Shown here: positions 1 through 7,400 of the stretch, piece by piece
Layout: each line of letters opens with the position of its first letter
Numbering within the stretch: the stretch's first letter is position 1
Source of the DNA: Ruminococcus sp.
Lineage (GTDB): Bacteria; Bacillota; Clostridia; Oscillospirales; Ruminococcaceae
Direction of reading: 5' to 3'
Assembly (NCBI GenBank): GCA_030533265.1
Contig: JAUNJM010000009.1
Span: 1 to 45,191 of the forward strand
Length of the DNA: 45,191 nucleotides
Translations under genes and position numbers: made by a program
Notes under the pieces: generated by a model
Seen by the model: only the letters and a program-made list of their open reading frames with translations
Databases searched by the model: none
What the model was told of the DNA's origin: nothing

Positions 1-259
1 GCAATTCTTCTATAGCTTGTTGTGTTTCAAGGTTCTTTTTCTTTATATCATCAACAATAGACAATACATTTTTTTCGTCCTTCATGACAAGCTGTATAAG
101 TTCAAATCTTGTGCTGAGAAGTTTGTTCTGTAATACGATTATCTCAGGTGCAAGCTTTGAAATCTCATCCAGTCGTCTTTGCTGTTCAAATTCAGCTTTT
201 TCACGACGCTCCTGAATTATATCAAAAGCTTTGTCATATGCATTTTTACTATAATTCAT
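1..259 (-). CDS. DnaC/DnaI-like replicative helicase loader, N-terminal fragment (cut by window edge)
   Basis: The first 86 codons of a gene that runs off the left edge. It starts at ATG and overlaps the stop of the DnaD-domain gene by one base (TGATG). The translation begins MNYSKNAYDKAFDIIQERRE and continues as a charged helical region with ERREKAEFEQQRR and a KLAPEI motif. This is the usual N-terminus of the DnaC-family ATP-binding proteins paired with DnaD in Clostridia, which load the DnaB/DnaC helicase. The AAA+ domain (Walker A/B) would lie outside the window, so the assignment rests on the N-terminal pattern and the DnaD neighbour. Translational coupling to DnaD is likely. Confidence 0.75.
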   Translation of the reverse strand, partial: MNYSKNAYDKAFDIIQERREKAEFEQQRRLDEISKLAPEIIVLQNKLLSTRFELIQLVMKDEKNVLSIVDDIKKKNLETQQAIEEL

Positions 260-1284
260 CAGTTTTTGTTACCTCCGTCCTTGACTGCATTGTAGTTAAG
301 AAGATATTGCTGTAACTCATTCAAGTCATATGATGTATCCTTTTTTTCACCCGACACAGTCTGCTTCATATTATTTTTATATGAAGTGTCGTCCTTTTCA
401 TACTGTTTTGGTGTTCGGATATTCTTTTTAACCCAGTTCTCAAGAATTTTATTGATATACGGAAAACTAAGTTTATTTGTATTGTTCATACATATATCGT
501 AAGCGATTTCAAGCATTTCGACAGAAAACCCCATTGAATTCCATTGCGATACATACTCCTGCTGTCTTTTACTGAGCTTATTCTGTACACCAAATACCCT
601 CATAATGCTCTTTTCATAGGACTGATAAGCCTCCTGTCTGACTATCTCCGCTTCAACTTCACTATATGTACATATACCCTGTTCAAACCAGCTTTTTGCT
701 ACCTTTTCTATATATGCGATTCTGTTTTTTCCGATTTTTACACAAAACTCAGCTATCATCAGTATTGATGCAGCGGAATAATTATAATACTCATAAAGAT
801 TTAAAATTGCAGCCATTTCTGTACCGTTTATGATACGTTTCAGCACTGTCTGCATAGCGTCGAATAAGCCCTTAAGTTCGTCATTAGCATCTATTTTTTC
901 AGCTATTTCACGAGTGCTGTATTTAACCCTTGTCTTAGCGTCAGTAGGGCTTTTAGGTATAGAAATAGATTCTACTGTACCTACACTGGCTGACACCTGA
1001 TTGTTGTGAATCTGAGGCTGGGGATCAAGTGCTTTACCATCCTCAGTCTGTGCAGAGATTACTCCCAGTGTTGACCAATGTATTATTGCATCCTCAGCTT
1101 TCTCCTCTGATACTCCTGCTTGCTTCGAAAGATTTTCAACCGAAATTATATTACTGTTACTACACAGTATACATAGAAGTACCTTGACGAAATCTCCATC
1201 ACTGAGCAATATATAATCATCCACAACACTACACGGTACAGAAAAAAATCGTCCCCACTGTTTTACGTCAATTTTATAGTTCAT
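259..1284 (-). CDS. DnaD-domain replication initiation (primosome) protein
   Basis: 341 aa. The N-terminal ~80 residues (RFFSVPCSVVDDYILLSDGD, then a helix-turn-helix-like stretch around SKQAGVSEEKAEDA) look like the winged-helix DnaD/DnaB N-domain. Residues about 135-215 carry the DnaD C-domain pattern (MQTVLKRIINGTEMAAILN, then YIEKVAKSWFEQGI). A low-complexity polar tail follows. Such proteins act with DnaB/DnaI in loading replicative helicase at oriC or stalled forks. It is followed directly by a helicase-loader gene and preceded by its own promoter-like sequence at 1318-1346. The ribosome binding site before the ATG is weak. DnaD/DnaC pairs also occur in phages, but no phage genes are nearby. 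Confidence 0.88.
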   Translation of the reverse strand: MNYKIDVKQWGRFFSVPCSVVDDYILLSDGDFVKVLLCILCSNSNIISVENLSKQAGVSEEKAEDAIIHWSTLGVISAQTEDGKALDPQPQIHNNQVSASVGTVESISIPKSPTDAKTRVKYSTREIAEKIDANDELKGLFDAMQTVLKRIINGTEMAAILNLYEYYNYSAASILMIAEFCVKIGKNRIAYIEKVAKSWFEQGICTYSEVEAEIVRQEAYQSYEKSIMRVFGVQNKLSKRQQEYVSQWNSMGFSVEMLEIAYDICMNNTNKLSFPYINKILENWVKKNIRTPKQYEKDDTSYKNNMKQTVSGEKKDTSYDLNELQQYLLNYNAVKDGGNKN

Positions 1285-1317
1285 CTTTATTATCTCTTTT
1301 CATATATATTCAAAATA

Positions 1318-1346
1318 ATTATAGCACAATTATATATTTTTTGCAA
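1318..1346 (-). promoter_or_regulatory. Sigma-A-type promoter for the DnaD-domain gene
   Basis: On the minus strand TTGCAA (1341-1346), a 17-bp spacer and TATAAT (1318-1323), about 35 bp upstream of the start codon. Confidence 0.75.
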
Positions 1347-1546
1347 CGTAATTTTTACCGCTGTTAAACACTTATTTTACATCTATAAGAAAAGTCATCA
1401 AACTTAAAATGTCCTGCAAGAACTGAAATTAATTCTTTTTGAATTCCTATCAGGAATCCTGACAAAAATACTTTCCCATCTCCAGCTGATATGGTTTCTC
1501 CGTTAATTTTTAATTTTCTATACTTTCATAAAATTAAATAAAACTC
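1347..1546. other. Intergenic stretch without recognised feature
   Basis: About 200 bases between the DnaD-gene promoter and the tRNA promoter. It is AT-rich with no ORF of note. The only visible structure is a short hairpin, ATTCC-TATC-AGGAAT-like, near 1445-1460. No function is assigned. Confidence 0.5.
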
Positions 1547-1575
1547 TTGACATTTACAGAAAAGTATGATAGAAT
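1547..1575 (+). promoter_or_regulatory. Sigma-A-type promoter for tRNA-Leu
   Basis: TTGACA (1547-1552), 17-bp spacer, TAGAAT (1570-1575). Transcription would begin near 1582, about 12 bases before the mature tRNA 5' end. Confidence 0.85.
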
Positions 1576-1593
1576 ATTAAAAGTGGTGTAAAT

Positions 1594-1680
1594 GCCGGTG
1601 TGATGGAATTGGCAGACGTGCTGGACTCAAAATCCTGTGGTAGTGATACCGTACCGGTTCGACCCCGGTCACCGGCACCA
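1594..1680 (+). tRNA. tRNA-Leu (anticodon CAA)
   Basis: An 87-nt class II tRNA with encoded CCA. The acceptor stem GCCGGTG/CACCGGC is perfect with discriminator A. The D loop contains GAATTGGCAGA. The anticodon loop CTCAAAA gives anticodon CAA, reading UUG. The long variable arm pairs GGTA/TACC, and the T arm ACCGG-TTCGACC-CCGGT is intact. In the anticodon stem (CTGGA/TCCTG) the 28-42 pair is U with U, the only mismatch. It stands alone with its own promoter and terminator. Confidence 0.97.
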
Positions 1681-1687
1681 AAATTTA

Positions 1688-1732
1688 AACTCTAAAATCC
1701 CGTATCTACGTGGTTTTAGAGTTTTTTGTTTT
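1688..1732 (+). terminator. Rho-independent terminator of tRNA-Leu
   Basis: Inverted repeat AACTCTAAAA/TTTTAGAGTT (1688-1698 with 1714-1724) enclosing a small CGTA/TACG inner stem, followed by a T-rich run. It begins eight bases after the CCA end. Confidence 0.9.
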
Positions 1733-1770
1733 TTAAAAAAGTTTTGTTTATTGTAAAGTCTGAATTTTTT

Positions 1771-2640
1771 CTATTCTATAGATATAAACTGTGGCTTTCT
1801 CTGCTTAAAATAGCATAAATGCCTGAAACCAGCACTAACGGCAATCTCGGCACCTTTATCCACACCACTACCAAGATCTTTAGTACAATGTGCATCAGAT
1901 CCGATAGACAGTATCTCACCGCCAACATCTTTAAACATTTTTACATATTTAATATCAGGAAAAGGTATGCCATATTTCTGCCTGAAACCTGAAGTATTTA
2001 TCTCAATACCCTTACCGTTGTATGAAAGCTTTTTGAAAATCTCAAAAATCATATCGTCATACCTGTCGTTGTTGACTTCAACACCCTGCTCTCCAACAAT
2101 GTATCTTAGTGGATAGGTCAGATGTCCAAGTACATCAAACTTATTCCAGTTGACCATCTCAAGCATTTCGGCATAGTATTTTTCGAGAATTGACTCAATT
2201 TCCGATTCCGAATAACAAGCATAATTTAAAAATGCAAAATCATCATGTTCTCTTATCTGATGAAGTGAACCAATAATAAAATCAAGATTCTTGTTACCAG
2301 CAACCTCATCTGCACCTTCCCAGCCCTGCGTCGGCTGACCAAGTTCAATACCGGATATAAGATTCAATTTGCCATTATATTCACTTTTCAGTTTACTGAT
2401 ATTGTCTACTGCATTGTAAAATCTGCTCTTATAATCATAAACAACAAACGGATCATCAGATTTTCTTGCACCGATTCCATCGTAATATTCCTCATCAAAC
2501 CATGTGCTGCATTCACAATGGTCTGTTATCGCATAGGCAGAAAGTCCAAGTCGTTTTGCACTTTCACACATCTCTTTTGGACTGCTATGGCCGTCAGGCG
2601 AAAAGGTCGTATGTGTATGACAATCAATTATTTTTCTCAT
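1771..2640 (-). CDS. PHP-domain histidinol-phosphatase-like protein
   Basis: 289 aa. The start is the ATG at 2640, preceded by AGGAG; an in-frame extension upstream crosses a hairpin and has no ribosome binding site. PHP metal-binding motifs are visible: DCHTHTTFSPDG near residue 5, DHCE, a SLHQIRE motif and SDAH near the C-terminus. PHP phosphatases of the HisK/HisJ group remove phosphate from L-histidinol phosphate in histidine synthesis using a tri-metal site. No other his genes are in view, so the substrate is inferred from the family; another phosphoester substrate is possible. It lies just downstream of the UPF0210 gene, separated by a hairpin. Confidence 0.82.
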   Translation of the reverse strand: MRKIIDCHTHTTFSPDGHSSPKEMCESAKRLGLSAYAITDHCECSTWFDEEYYDGIGARKSDDPFVVYDYKSRFYNAVDNISKLKSEYNGKLNLISGIELGQPTQGWEGADEVAGNKNLDFIIGSLHQIREHDDFAFLNYACYSESEIESILEKYYAEMLEMVNWNKFDVLGHLTYPLRYIVGEQGVEVNNDRYDDMIFEIFKKLSYNGKGIEINTSGFRQKYGIPFPDIKYVKMFKDVGGEILSIGSDAHCTKDLGSGVDKGAEIAVSAGFRHLCYFKQRKPQFISIE

Positions 2641-2655
2641 TTTATTCTCCTGTTT

Positions 2656-2688
2656 AGAAAAGGCGACAGCAAAACTGACTGTCGCCTT
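2656..2688 (-). terminator. Hairpin after the UPF0210 gene (terminator or processing site)
   Basis: AAGGCGACAG/CTGTCGCCTT, a 10-bp perfect stem (2660-2669 with 2679-2688), only 5 bp after the UPF0210 stop. On the minus strand it is followed by TTTTCTAAA, a weak T-tract that runs into the ribosome binding site of the PHP gene. Partial termination that lowers PHP expression is the simplest reading. Confidence 0.65.
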
Positions 2689-2692
2689 GATT

Positions 2693-4048
2693 TTAGTTTT
2701 TGAGTGAGTGCAATGGTGCAGGTATCTGTCCACCACGATTAATAAACTTGGATGGTGATTCTTTTTTGAGTGGCATTACAGGTCCACAGCCAAAAAGTCC
2801 ACCCCAGTCAAGTTCCTCACCGACTTTTTTTCCGATTGCAGGAACAACTCTTACTGCTGTTGTCTTGGAGTTCACCATACCGATAGCAGCCTCATCTGCA
2901 ATGATAGCTGCCAATGTGTCAGGCTCAGTATCTCCAGGAACTACGATCATATCAAGTCCGACTGAGCATACTGCTGTCATCGCCTCAAGCTTCTCGATAG
3001 TCAGCGTTCCGCACTTTGCAGCATCTATCATACCTGCATCCTCTGATACAGGTATAAATGCACCTGAAAGTCCACCGATTCTTGAACATGCCATTACTCC
3101 GCCTTTTTTTACTGCGTCATTGAGCAATGCAAGAGTAGCAGTTGTACCGTGAGTACCACACTTTTCAAGACCGATTTCCTCAAGGATATGTGCCACCGAA
3201 TCACCTACAGCTGGAGTTGGTGCAAGTGATAGGTCAACAATACCAAATGGCACTCCCAATCTCTCTGACGCTGTAACACCTACAAGCTGTCCAACACGGG
3301 TTATCTTATATGAAATTTTCTTTATAACATCTGCAATTTTTGTTATGTCAGCATCAGGATACTTTTTAAGTGCTGCTCTTACAACTCCCGGACCTGATAC
3401 ACCAACGTTTATCATGCAATCAGGCTCACCGACACCGTGAAAAGCTCCTGCCATAAACGGATTATCCTCAACAGCGTTACAGAATACTACCAGCTTTGCT
3501 GCACCAAAACAAGCAGAGTCCACTGTCTTTTCAGCACATTCTTTAATAATCTGACCCATTACCTTGCAGGCATCAAGATTTATTCCTGTTTTGGTAGAGC
3601 CAACGTTTACTGATGAGCACACTCTTTCTGTACATGACAACGCCTCAGGGATAGATTTTATAAGCTCTATATCACCTGCTGAAAATCCTTTTTGTACAAG
3701 AGCTGAATATCCACCGATAAGATTTACTCCAACATCCTTTGCAGCTCTGTCCATAACCTTTGCAAAAGGTACAGGTGAACACTTGCACGCTGCTGATACT
3801 ATTGCGATTGGAGTAACAGAAATACGCTTATTTATGATTGGAATACCAAATTCTTTTTCTATTTCCTCTCCAACTTTTACAAGATTCTTTGCCTTTTCGG
3901 TGATTTTCTTATACACCTTTTCACAGGCAACATCAATATCACTATCTATACAATCAAGCAATGAAATACCCATTGTTATTGTACGGATATCAAGACATTC
4001 ATCCTGTATCATTCTTATTGTTTCAAGAATATCATATGTATTTATCAT
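2693..4048 (-). CDS. UPF0210 family protein (DUF711)
   Basis: 451 aa, the usual length of the UPF0210 family. The start is the ATG of [14 protein letters not shown], with GGAGG eleven bases upstream; a longer TTG-initiated version overlaps the ribosome binding site and is less likely. Recognisable family stretches are [15 protein letters not shown] near the N-terminus, [17 protein letters not shown] in the middle, and CGPVMPL near the C-terminus. The structure is related to glycyl-radical/pyruvate-formate-lyase-like folds, but no biochemical role is established. The upstream partner is the ACT-domain UPF0237 protein 18 bp away, a pairing kept across Firmicutes and some archaea, which suggests the ACT protein senses a ligand for it. 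Confidence 0.92.
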   Translation of the reverse strand: MINTYDILETIRMIQDECLDIRTITMGISLLDCIDSDIDVACEKVYKKITEKAKNLVKVGEEIEKEFGIPIINKRISVTPIAIVSAACKCSPVPFAKVMDRAAKDVGVNLIGGYSALVQKGFSAGDIELIKSIPEALSCTERVCSSVNVGSTKTGINLDACKVMGQIIKECAEKTVDSACFGAAKLVVFCNAVEDNPFMAGAFHGVGEPDCMINVGVSGPGVVRAALKKYPDADITKIADVIKKISYKITRVGQLVGVTASERLGVPFGIVDLSLAPTPAVGDSVAHILEEIGLEKCGTHGTTATLALLNDAVKKGGVMACSRIGGLSGAFIPVSEDAGMIDAAKCGTLTIEKLEAMTAVCSVGLDMIVVPGDTEPDTLAAIIADEAAIGMVNSKTTAVRVVPAIGKKVGEELDWGGLFGCGPVMPLKKESPSKFINRGGQIPAPLHSLKN

Positions 4049-4066
4049 CTGATGACTTCCCTCCAA

Positions 4067-4336
4067 TTAAATATGATGCATACAGTTGAAAATATCTTCG
4101 TGCATTGCATGGATCTTGAGTCCCATTGAGTTTCCAAGCTCCTCAAGTGAATCAGCAAGACTTGCAAAATCCTTGTTGAGATTTGCAATATCTATAAGCA
4201 TTGTCATTGCAAACATATCCTGTAAGACAGACTGTGTTACCTCGATTACGTTTGCATTGTATTCAGCACATTTTGTACTAACCTTTGCAAGTATTCCTAC
4301 TGCGTCCTTTCCAATAACAGTTACTATAGCTCTCAT
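4067..4336 (-). CDS. UPF0237 ACT-domain protein
   Basis: 89 aa, a single ACT domain (AIVTVIGKDAVGILAKVST, then NANVIEVTQSVLQDMFAMTM). ACT domains bind small ligands, often amino acids, as dimers. The start at 4336 has AAAGGATGG eight bases upstream; the ATG four codons earlier sits almost on that site and is rejected. It is co-transcribed with the UPF0210 gene and probably regulates it or acts with it. It resembles the free-standing ACT proteins related to the GcvR group. Confidence 0.9.
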   Translation of the reverse strand: MRAIVTVIGKDAVGILAKVSTKCAEYNANVIEVTQSVLQDMFAMTMLIDIANLNKDFASLADSLEELGNSMGLKIHAMHEDIFNCMHHI

Positions 4337-4381
4337 GATATATACCATCCTTTCGTTTTATTAAAACTCAACATTTATTAT

Positions 4382-4410
4382 ATTATATCACATTTTATTA
4401 TTCCTGCCAA
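4382..4410 (-). promoter_or_regulatory. Sigma-A-type promoter for UPF0237-UPF0210
   Basis: Minus strand TTGGCA (4405-4410), 17-bp spacer, TATAAT (4382-4387). It diverges from the NlpC/P60 promoter about 80 bp away. Confidence 0.75.
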
Positions 4411-4490
4411 TAGATTTTGTCTTTTTTCATATTTTTTTAATATTTCTGCTCTAATCCCTAAAAAACAAGCTATTCAAAGATTAAGTGCTG

Positions 4491-4519
4491 TTGACAAGCT
4501 TCCATAATTGAGCTATAAT
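4491..4519 (+). promoter_or_regulatory. Consensus sigma-A promoter for the NlpC/P60 gene
   Basis: TTGACA (4491-4496), 17-bp spacer, TATAAT (4514-4519), a perfect match to the consensus. The transcript would start near 4526, with GGAG at 4552-4555 before the ATG at 4563. Confidence 0.88.
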
Positions 4520-4562
4520 AATTACAAAAGTATTACAACCGTCAGGATAATGGAGTTATATT

Positions 4563-5954
4563 ATGTATATATCATCTAAAATCAAAAGGTTTTCTGCAAT
4601 TTCCTTAGCTGTTGCTATTACACTCGGCATATTTGGTATGCCTCAAGTTGACAAGTCAGTCACAACACACGCTGTTGAAACTGACTCCTATGAACAGGAA
4701 CTTTCAGAATTTGAAAAAAAGCAATCCGATATTCAACAAAAAATAGAAAAAGCTGATGCTGATATAAGCAGTCAACAAGAAAAACTTAATGCTGTTATGG
4801 CACAGCTCGAAGTTACTTCGCAAAAAATAAAAACTGCTGAAAAACACTCTGCTCAGATTGAAAAAGAGATATGCGATATTGATGACGATATGCGTAAAAC
4901 TACAAATCTGCTCTCCAAACAGGAAGAAGAAATCAAAAAAAATGTCAATGATTTCACTAAGCGTATCAGATCTATGTATCTTGCAGGCTCAACTTCATAT
5001 ACAGATGTTATTATAAACGCTTCTGATTTTTATGATGTTCTTATGCGTGTTGAACTTCTGACTCGTGTTGCTGAACATGATAATAAGACTATAGATAGTC
5101 TTATAGAGCAAAAGCAAGAAATTGATACAACTAAAAACGACCTCGCAAAACAGAAAGACAAGCTTTCTCAAAAAAGCAAAAAATATGCTGACGAACAAAA
5201 ATTGCTAATAGATGAATATGCAAGACTTTCATCTTTGCAGAACGAATACGGCACTTCACTTAATGCTTTGCAAAATGACAAATATGAACTTCAAAACGAA
5301 GTAGATAAATTAGTTGCTGAGCATAATGCTAAAAATACTACCACAAAATCTTCTGAAGTTACTAAAGCAAAGACTACTAAAACTTCAAAAGAAACCAATA
5401 AAACTACTACAAGCAAAGAACCCGAACAGGCTACAACAACTAAAAAATCTACGACAAAAAATCAAACTACTGCTACTAAGACTACAACTAAAAAGAAGAC
5501 TACTGCCAAAACCACTACAAAAAAGACTACCACAAAATCTCCTCAACAGGTTGCGCCTGCACCGACCACTTCCGATTATGACACAAAGATTAATATTCTT
5601 ATGTCAACAGCAAAAAGCATGGTTGGTGGAGCTTACGTCTGGGGAGGAAGCAGTCCTAACGCTACTGACTGCTCCGGACTTACGATGCAATGTTACGCTA
5701 AAATAGGCATAAATCTTCCTCATCTTGCTTCTGCTCAGGCGAATTATGGTACTTCCGTTTCATATTCGAATATGAAAAAGGGTGATCTTATTTTCTTTGG
5801 CGGAAATTCCTACTCATCAATTTATCACGTTGCAATTTACATCGGTAACGGAATGATGATCCATGCTGAGAACTCAAACACAGGTATTGTAATTTCTTAT
5901 GTTTCGTCCTTCTCGCAATACAATCACATAACCTGCATAAAACGTCTTATATAG
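4563..5954 (+). CDS. Secreted peptidoglycan hydrolase: coiled coil, Thr/Lys linker, NlpC/P60 domain
   Basis: 463 aa. Residues 1-38 form a signal peptide (basic KIKRF, hydrophobic core, cleavage likely near THAVE). Residues about 40-255 are a long coiled coil like the PcsB/CwlO N-domain, which in relatives holds the enzyme inactive until FtsEX engages it. Residues about 255-335 are a Thr/Lys-rich linker of TTK-type repeats. Residues about 340-463 are an NlpC/P60 domain with a Cys370 (DCSGL), His422 (YHVAIYIG) and His434 (MIHAE) triad, expected to cut D-Glu-diaminopimelate or similar stem-peptide bonds. It is a stand-alone plus-strand gene with its own promoter and terminator. A role in cell separation or elongation is inferred. 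Confidence 0.93.
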   Translation: MYISSKIKRFSAISLAVAITLGIFGMPQVDKSVTTHAVETDSYEQELSEFEKKQSDIQQKIEKADADISSQQEKLNAVMAQLEVTSQKIKTAEKHSAQIEKEICDIDDDMRKTTNLLSKQEEEIKKNVNDFTKRIRSMYLAGSTSYTDVIINASDFYDVLMRVELLTRVAEHDNKTIDSLIEQKQEIDTTKNDLAKQKDKLSQKSKKYADEQKLLIDEYARLSSLQNEYGTSLNALQNDKYELQNEVDKLVAEHNAKNTTTKSSEVTKAKTTKTSKETNKTTTSKEPEQATTTKKSTTKNQTTATKTTTKKKTTAKTTTKKTTTKSPQQVAPAPTTSDYDTKINILMSTAKSMVGGAYVWGGSSPNATDCSGLTMQCYAKIGINLPHLASAQANYGTSVSYSNMKKGDLIFFGGNSYSSIYHVAIYIGNGMMIHAENSNTGIVISYVSSFSQYNHITCIKRLI

Positions 5955-5990
5955 AAAAAAGCTCAGTTCAATACGAACTGAGTTTTTTAT
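5955..5990. terminator. Bidirectional terminator between the NlpC/P60 and RibU genes
   Basis: Stem CTCAGTTC/GAACTGAG (5962-5969 with 5975-5982), flanked by an A-run on the left and a T-run on the right, so it can end transcription from both converging genes. Confidence 0.92.
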
Positions 5991-5997
5991 GTATTTA

Positions 5998-6681
5998 TTA
6001 TTTCATCCATTCGAAATTACCATTAAGACATACTATAAATGTTATAATTGCACCAACTACAACCAGAGTTGAAATAATCAACACAATAGCATTCTTTTTA
6101 TTGAATGACATTTCTTGCGTCTGTGAAGGTAGCACTTTTATGCTTTTCAATGCAGTTGACAAAGGTTTATATATCATAAATACCAATCCTGCATTCATAA
6201 CGCTTTTTATAAGATTGAATGGCAATAATAATGACGGTATCAATCCCAGAACAACTTCTCTCGGACATTTCATGTAAAATGGTGTAATAAGAATGTTCAG
6301 ACCTATTATAGCCGCAGTTTTTACAATAATTGCTACTATGATACCTGCCAAAGCACTACCAAAGGATTTTTTATACTTATATATAACAGATGCAACTCCA
6401 GCAAAAACTGCACTGCTCGCAAAATTCATTATTGCACCATAAACTCCTGTATCAGCTATAGTAATCATTTCAAGAAGCGACTTTACCAACGCTACTCCTA
6501 TTGCTGCCAGTGGTCCGAATACAAATCCACAAATAGTCACAAACACATCTGACATTTCAAAGGATAAAAACTGCACTTTGAATCTAAAGAAAAATACACA
6601 TAAATACGACAACGCTACAAACATTGCTAGTGGAGTAAGTTTCTTTGCGTCAATTTTTTTTTCGATTGTTTCATTACTCAT
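5998..6681 (-). CDS. ECF transporter S component, RibU-like riboflavin importer
   Basis: 227 aa with about six hydrophobic segments after a short charged N-terminus (KKLTPLAMFVALSYL, then FLSFEMSDVFVTICGFVFGP and PFNLIKSVMNAG). This is the RibU pattern of ECF substrate-binding membrane proteins, which take up riboflavin with a shared energising module (EcfA/A'/T) encoded elsewhere. An FMN riboswitch and terminator precede it, which strongly supports riboflavin as the substrate. The C-terminus has an extra helix after residue 190. No ECF ATPase genes are in the window, as expected for group II ECF systems. Confidence 0.93.
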   Translation of the reverse strand: MSNETIEKKIDAKKLTPLAMFVALSYLCVFFFRFKVQFLSFEMSDVFVTICGFVFGPLAAIGVALVKSLLEMITIADTGVYGAIMNFASSAVFAGVASVIYKYKKSFGSALAGIIVAIIVKTAAIIGLNILITPFYMKCPREVVLGLIPSLLLPFNLIKSVMNAGLVFMIYKPLSTALKSIKVLPSQTQEMSFNKKNAIVLIISTLVVVGAIITFIVCLNGNFEWMK

Positions 6682-6719
6682 AAGAATTCCTCCAAATATA
6701 AATTAATATACAATGAAAA

Positions 6720-6760
6720 CCAACAGAAAACACCTCTGAACGCAATTACGCTCAGAGGTG
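6720..6760 (-). terminator. Expression-platform terminator of the FMN riboswitch
   Basis: A 12-bp stem with one G-U pair (6731-6742 with 6749-6760; CACCTCTGAGCG on the minus strand), followed by TTTTCTGTTG. It lies between the FMN aptamer and the RibU start, so FMN binding probably promotes termination. Confidence 0.88.
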
Positions 6761-6787
6761 AAATTATACTATATAAATATAGCCTGT

Positions 6788-6912
6788 AGTTTCTTCCATC
6801 CGGACTGTACCGTCGGTTTCGGATTCTAACCGAATCAGCGTATTTCTACGGTCGTGGACTTATAGCCTTATGCTCTTCACCACCGGTGTGGACTTTCACC
6901 ACCCCTGAAACT
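6788..6912 (-). promoter_or_regulatory. FMN riboswitch (RFN element)
   Basis: On the minus strand the conserved RFN blocks appear in order: AGGGGTGGTGAAAGTCC, CACCGGTGGT, AGTCCACGACC, then GACGGTACAGTCCGGATG. The closing P1 stem is AGTTTC/GAAACT (6907-6912 with 6788-6793). This matches the family consensus closely. The 5' end lies 22 bp after the stop of the CD1247-type gene, and I see no good promoter in between. Confidence 0.97.
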
Positions 6913-6934
6913 GAATTATTGAATTTTAATCAGG

Positions 6935-7363
6935 TTATTCTTCCTCGTCCTCAATCTCACTGAAATCAAATTCAAGATTCTCTCCACAGTTAGGACAATC
7001 AATAGAACCGTCAGCAATTATATTTTCATCGAGGCATATTGTATCTCCGCAAGTTGGACATACACATTCATACATTTCTTCATCGTCACAGCAACAATCG
7101 TCGTCATCATCGCAACAACAATCATCGTCGCAACAATCATCACCGAAATATACTTCTTCCTCAAGATCTCCGAGATCCTCATCAAGAATTTCAACGAGTT
7201 CTACTACCTCGTCAACTTCATCTGCAATATCCTCAACTGTCAATGCCATTTCGTCAAGAATATCAGCCATTACTTTGAGAATTTTACCCTCGTTTGTGGA
7301 ATCGTCAATATTAAGACCATCCATAAGTCCTTTAAGATAAGCAACCTTCTGTGAAAGTTCCAT
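6935..7363 (-). CDS. CD1247-type N-domain protein with Cys/Asp run and zinc ribbon
   Basis: 142 aa. The N-terminal ~70 residues (MELSQKVAYLKGLMDGLNID, then acidic helices) match the domain named after C. difficile CD1247, common next to efp in Clostridia. Residues 75-94 consist only of Asp and Cys (eight Cys). Then come a Cys pair at 102/105 (CPTC) and one at 123/126 (CPNC), which form a zinc-ribbon motif, plus Cys100 and Cys110. The tail is very acidic. Function is unknown; metal binding through the ribbon and perhaps the Cys/Asp run is inferred. It lies 37 bp after efp and is likely co-transcribed with it. Confidence 0.85.
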   Translation of the reverse strand: MELSQKVAYLKGLMDGLNIDDSTNEGKILKVMADILDEMALTVEDIADEVDEVVELVEILDEDLGDLEEEVYFGDDCCDDDCCCDDDDDCCCDDEEMYECVCPTCGDTICLDENIIADGSIDCPNCGENLEFDFSEIEDEEE

Positions 7364-7400
7364 TAAAATAACCTCCTTCTGTTTAAACTAAAATCTGAAA

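Noticed and set aside
259-1284. DnaD/DnaC pair as a prophage remnant
   Set aside because: Such pairs occur in phages, but there are no integrase, structural or lysis genes nearby and the next feature is an ordinary tRNA unit. The left edge prevents a full test.
1594-1740. tRNA-Leu as an integration site
   Set aside because: I looked for a repeat of the tRNA 3' end and an integrase downstream; neither is present in the window.
2700-4052. Long plus-strand open frames opposite the UPF0210 gene
   Set aside because: They lie wholly antisense to a recognised conserved protein, have no ribosome binding sites and give Ser/Pro-rich, unrecognisable translations.
5340-5560. CRISPR-like repeats
   Set aside because: The repeats are short ACT/AAA codon patterns within a coding linker, without spacers or a fixed unit length.
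5314-5706. A 130-codon Lys/Leu/Gln-rich frame overlapping the NlpC/P60 gene
   Set aside because: It is the frame-shifted reading of the Thr/Lys repeat region; the repeats keep it open by composition.
7039-7278. A plus-strand His/Arg/Asn-rich frame
   Set aside because: It is the antisense reading of the Cys/Asp run in the CD1247-type gene and has no start signals.
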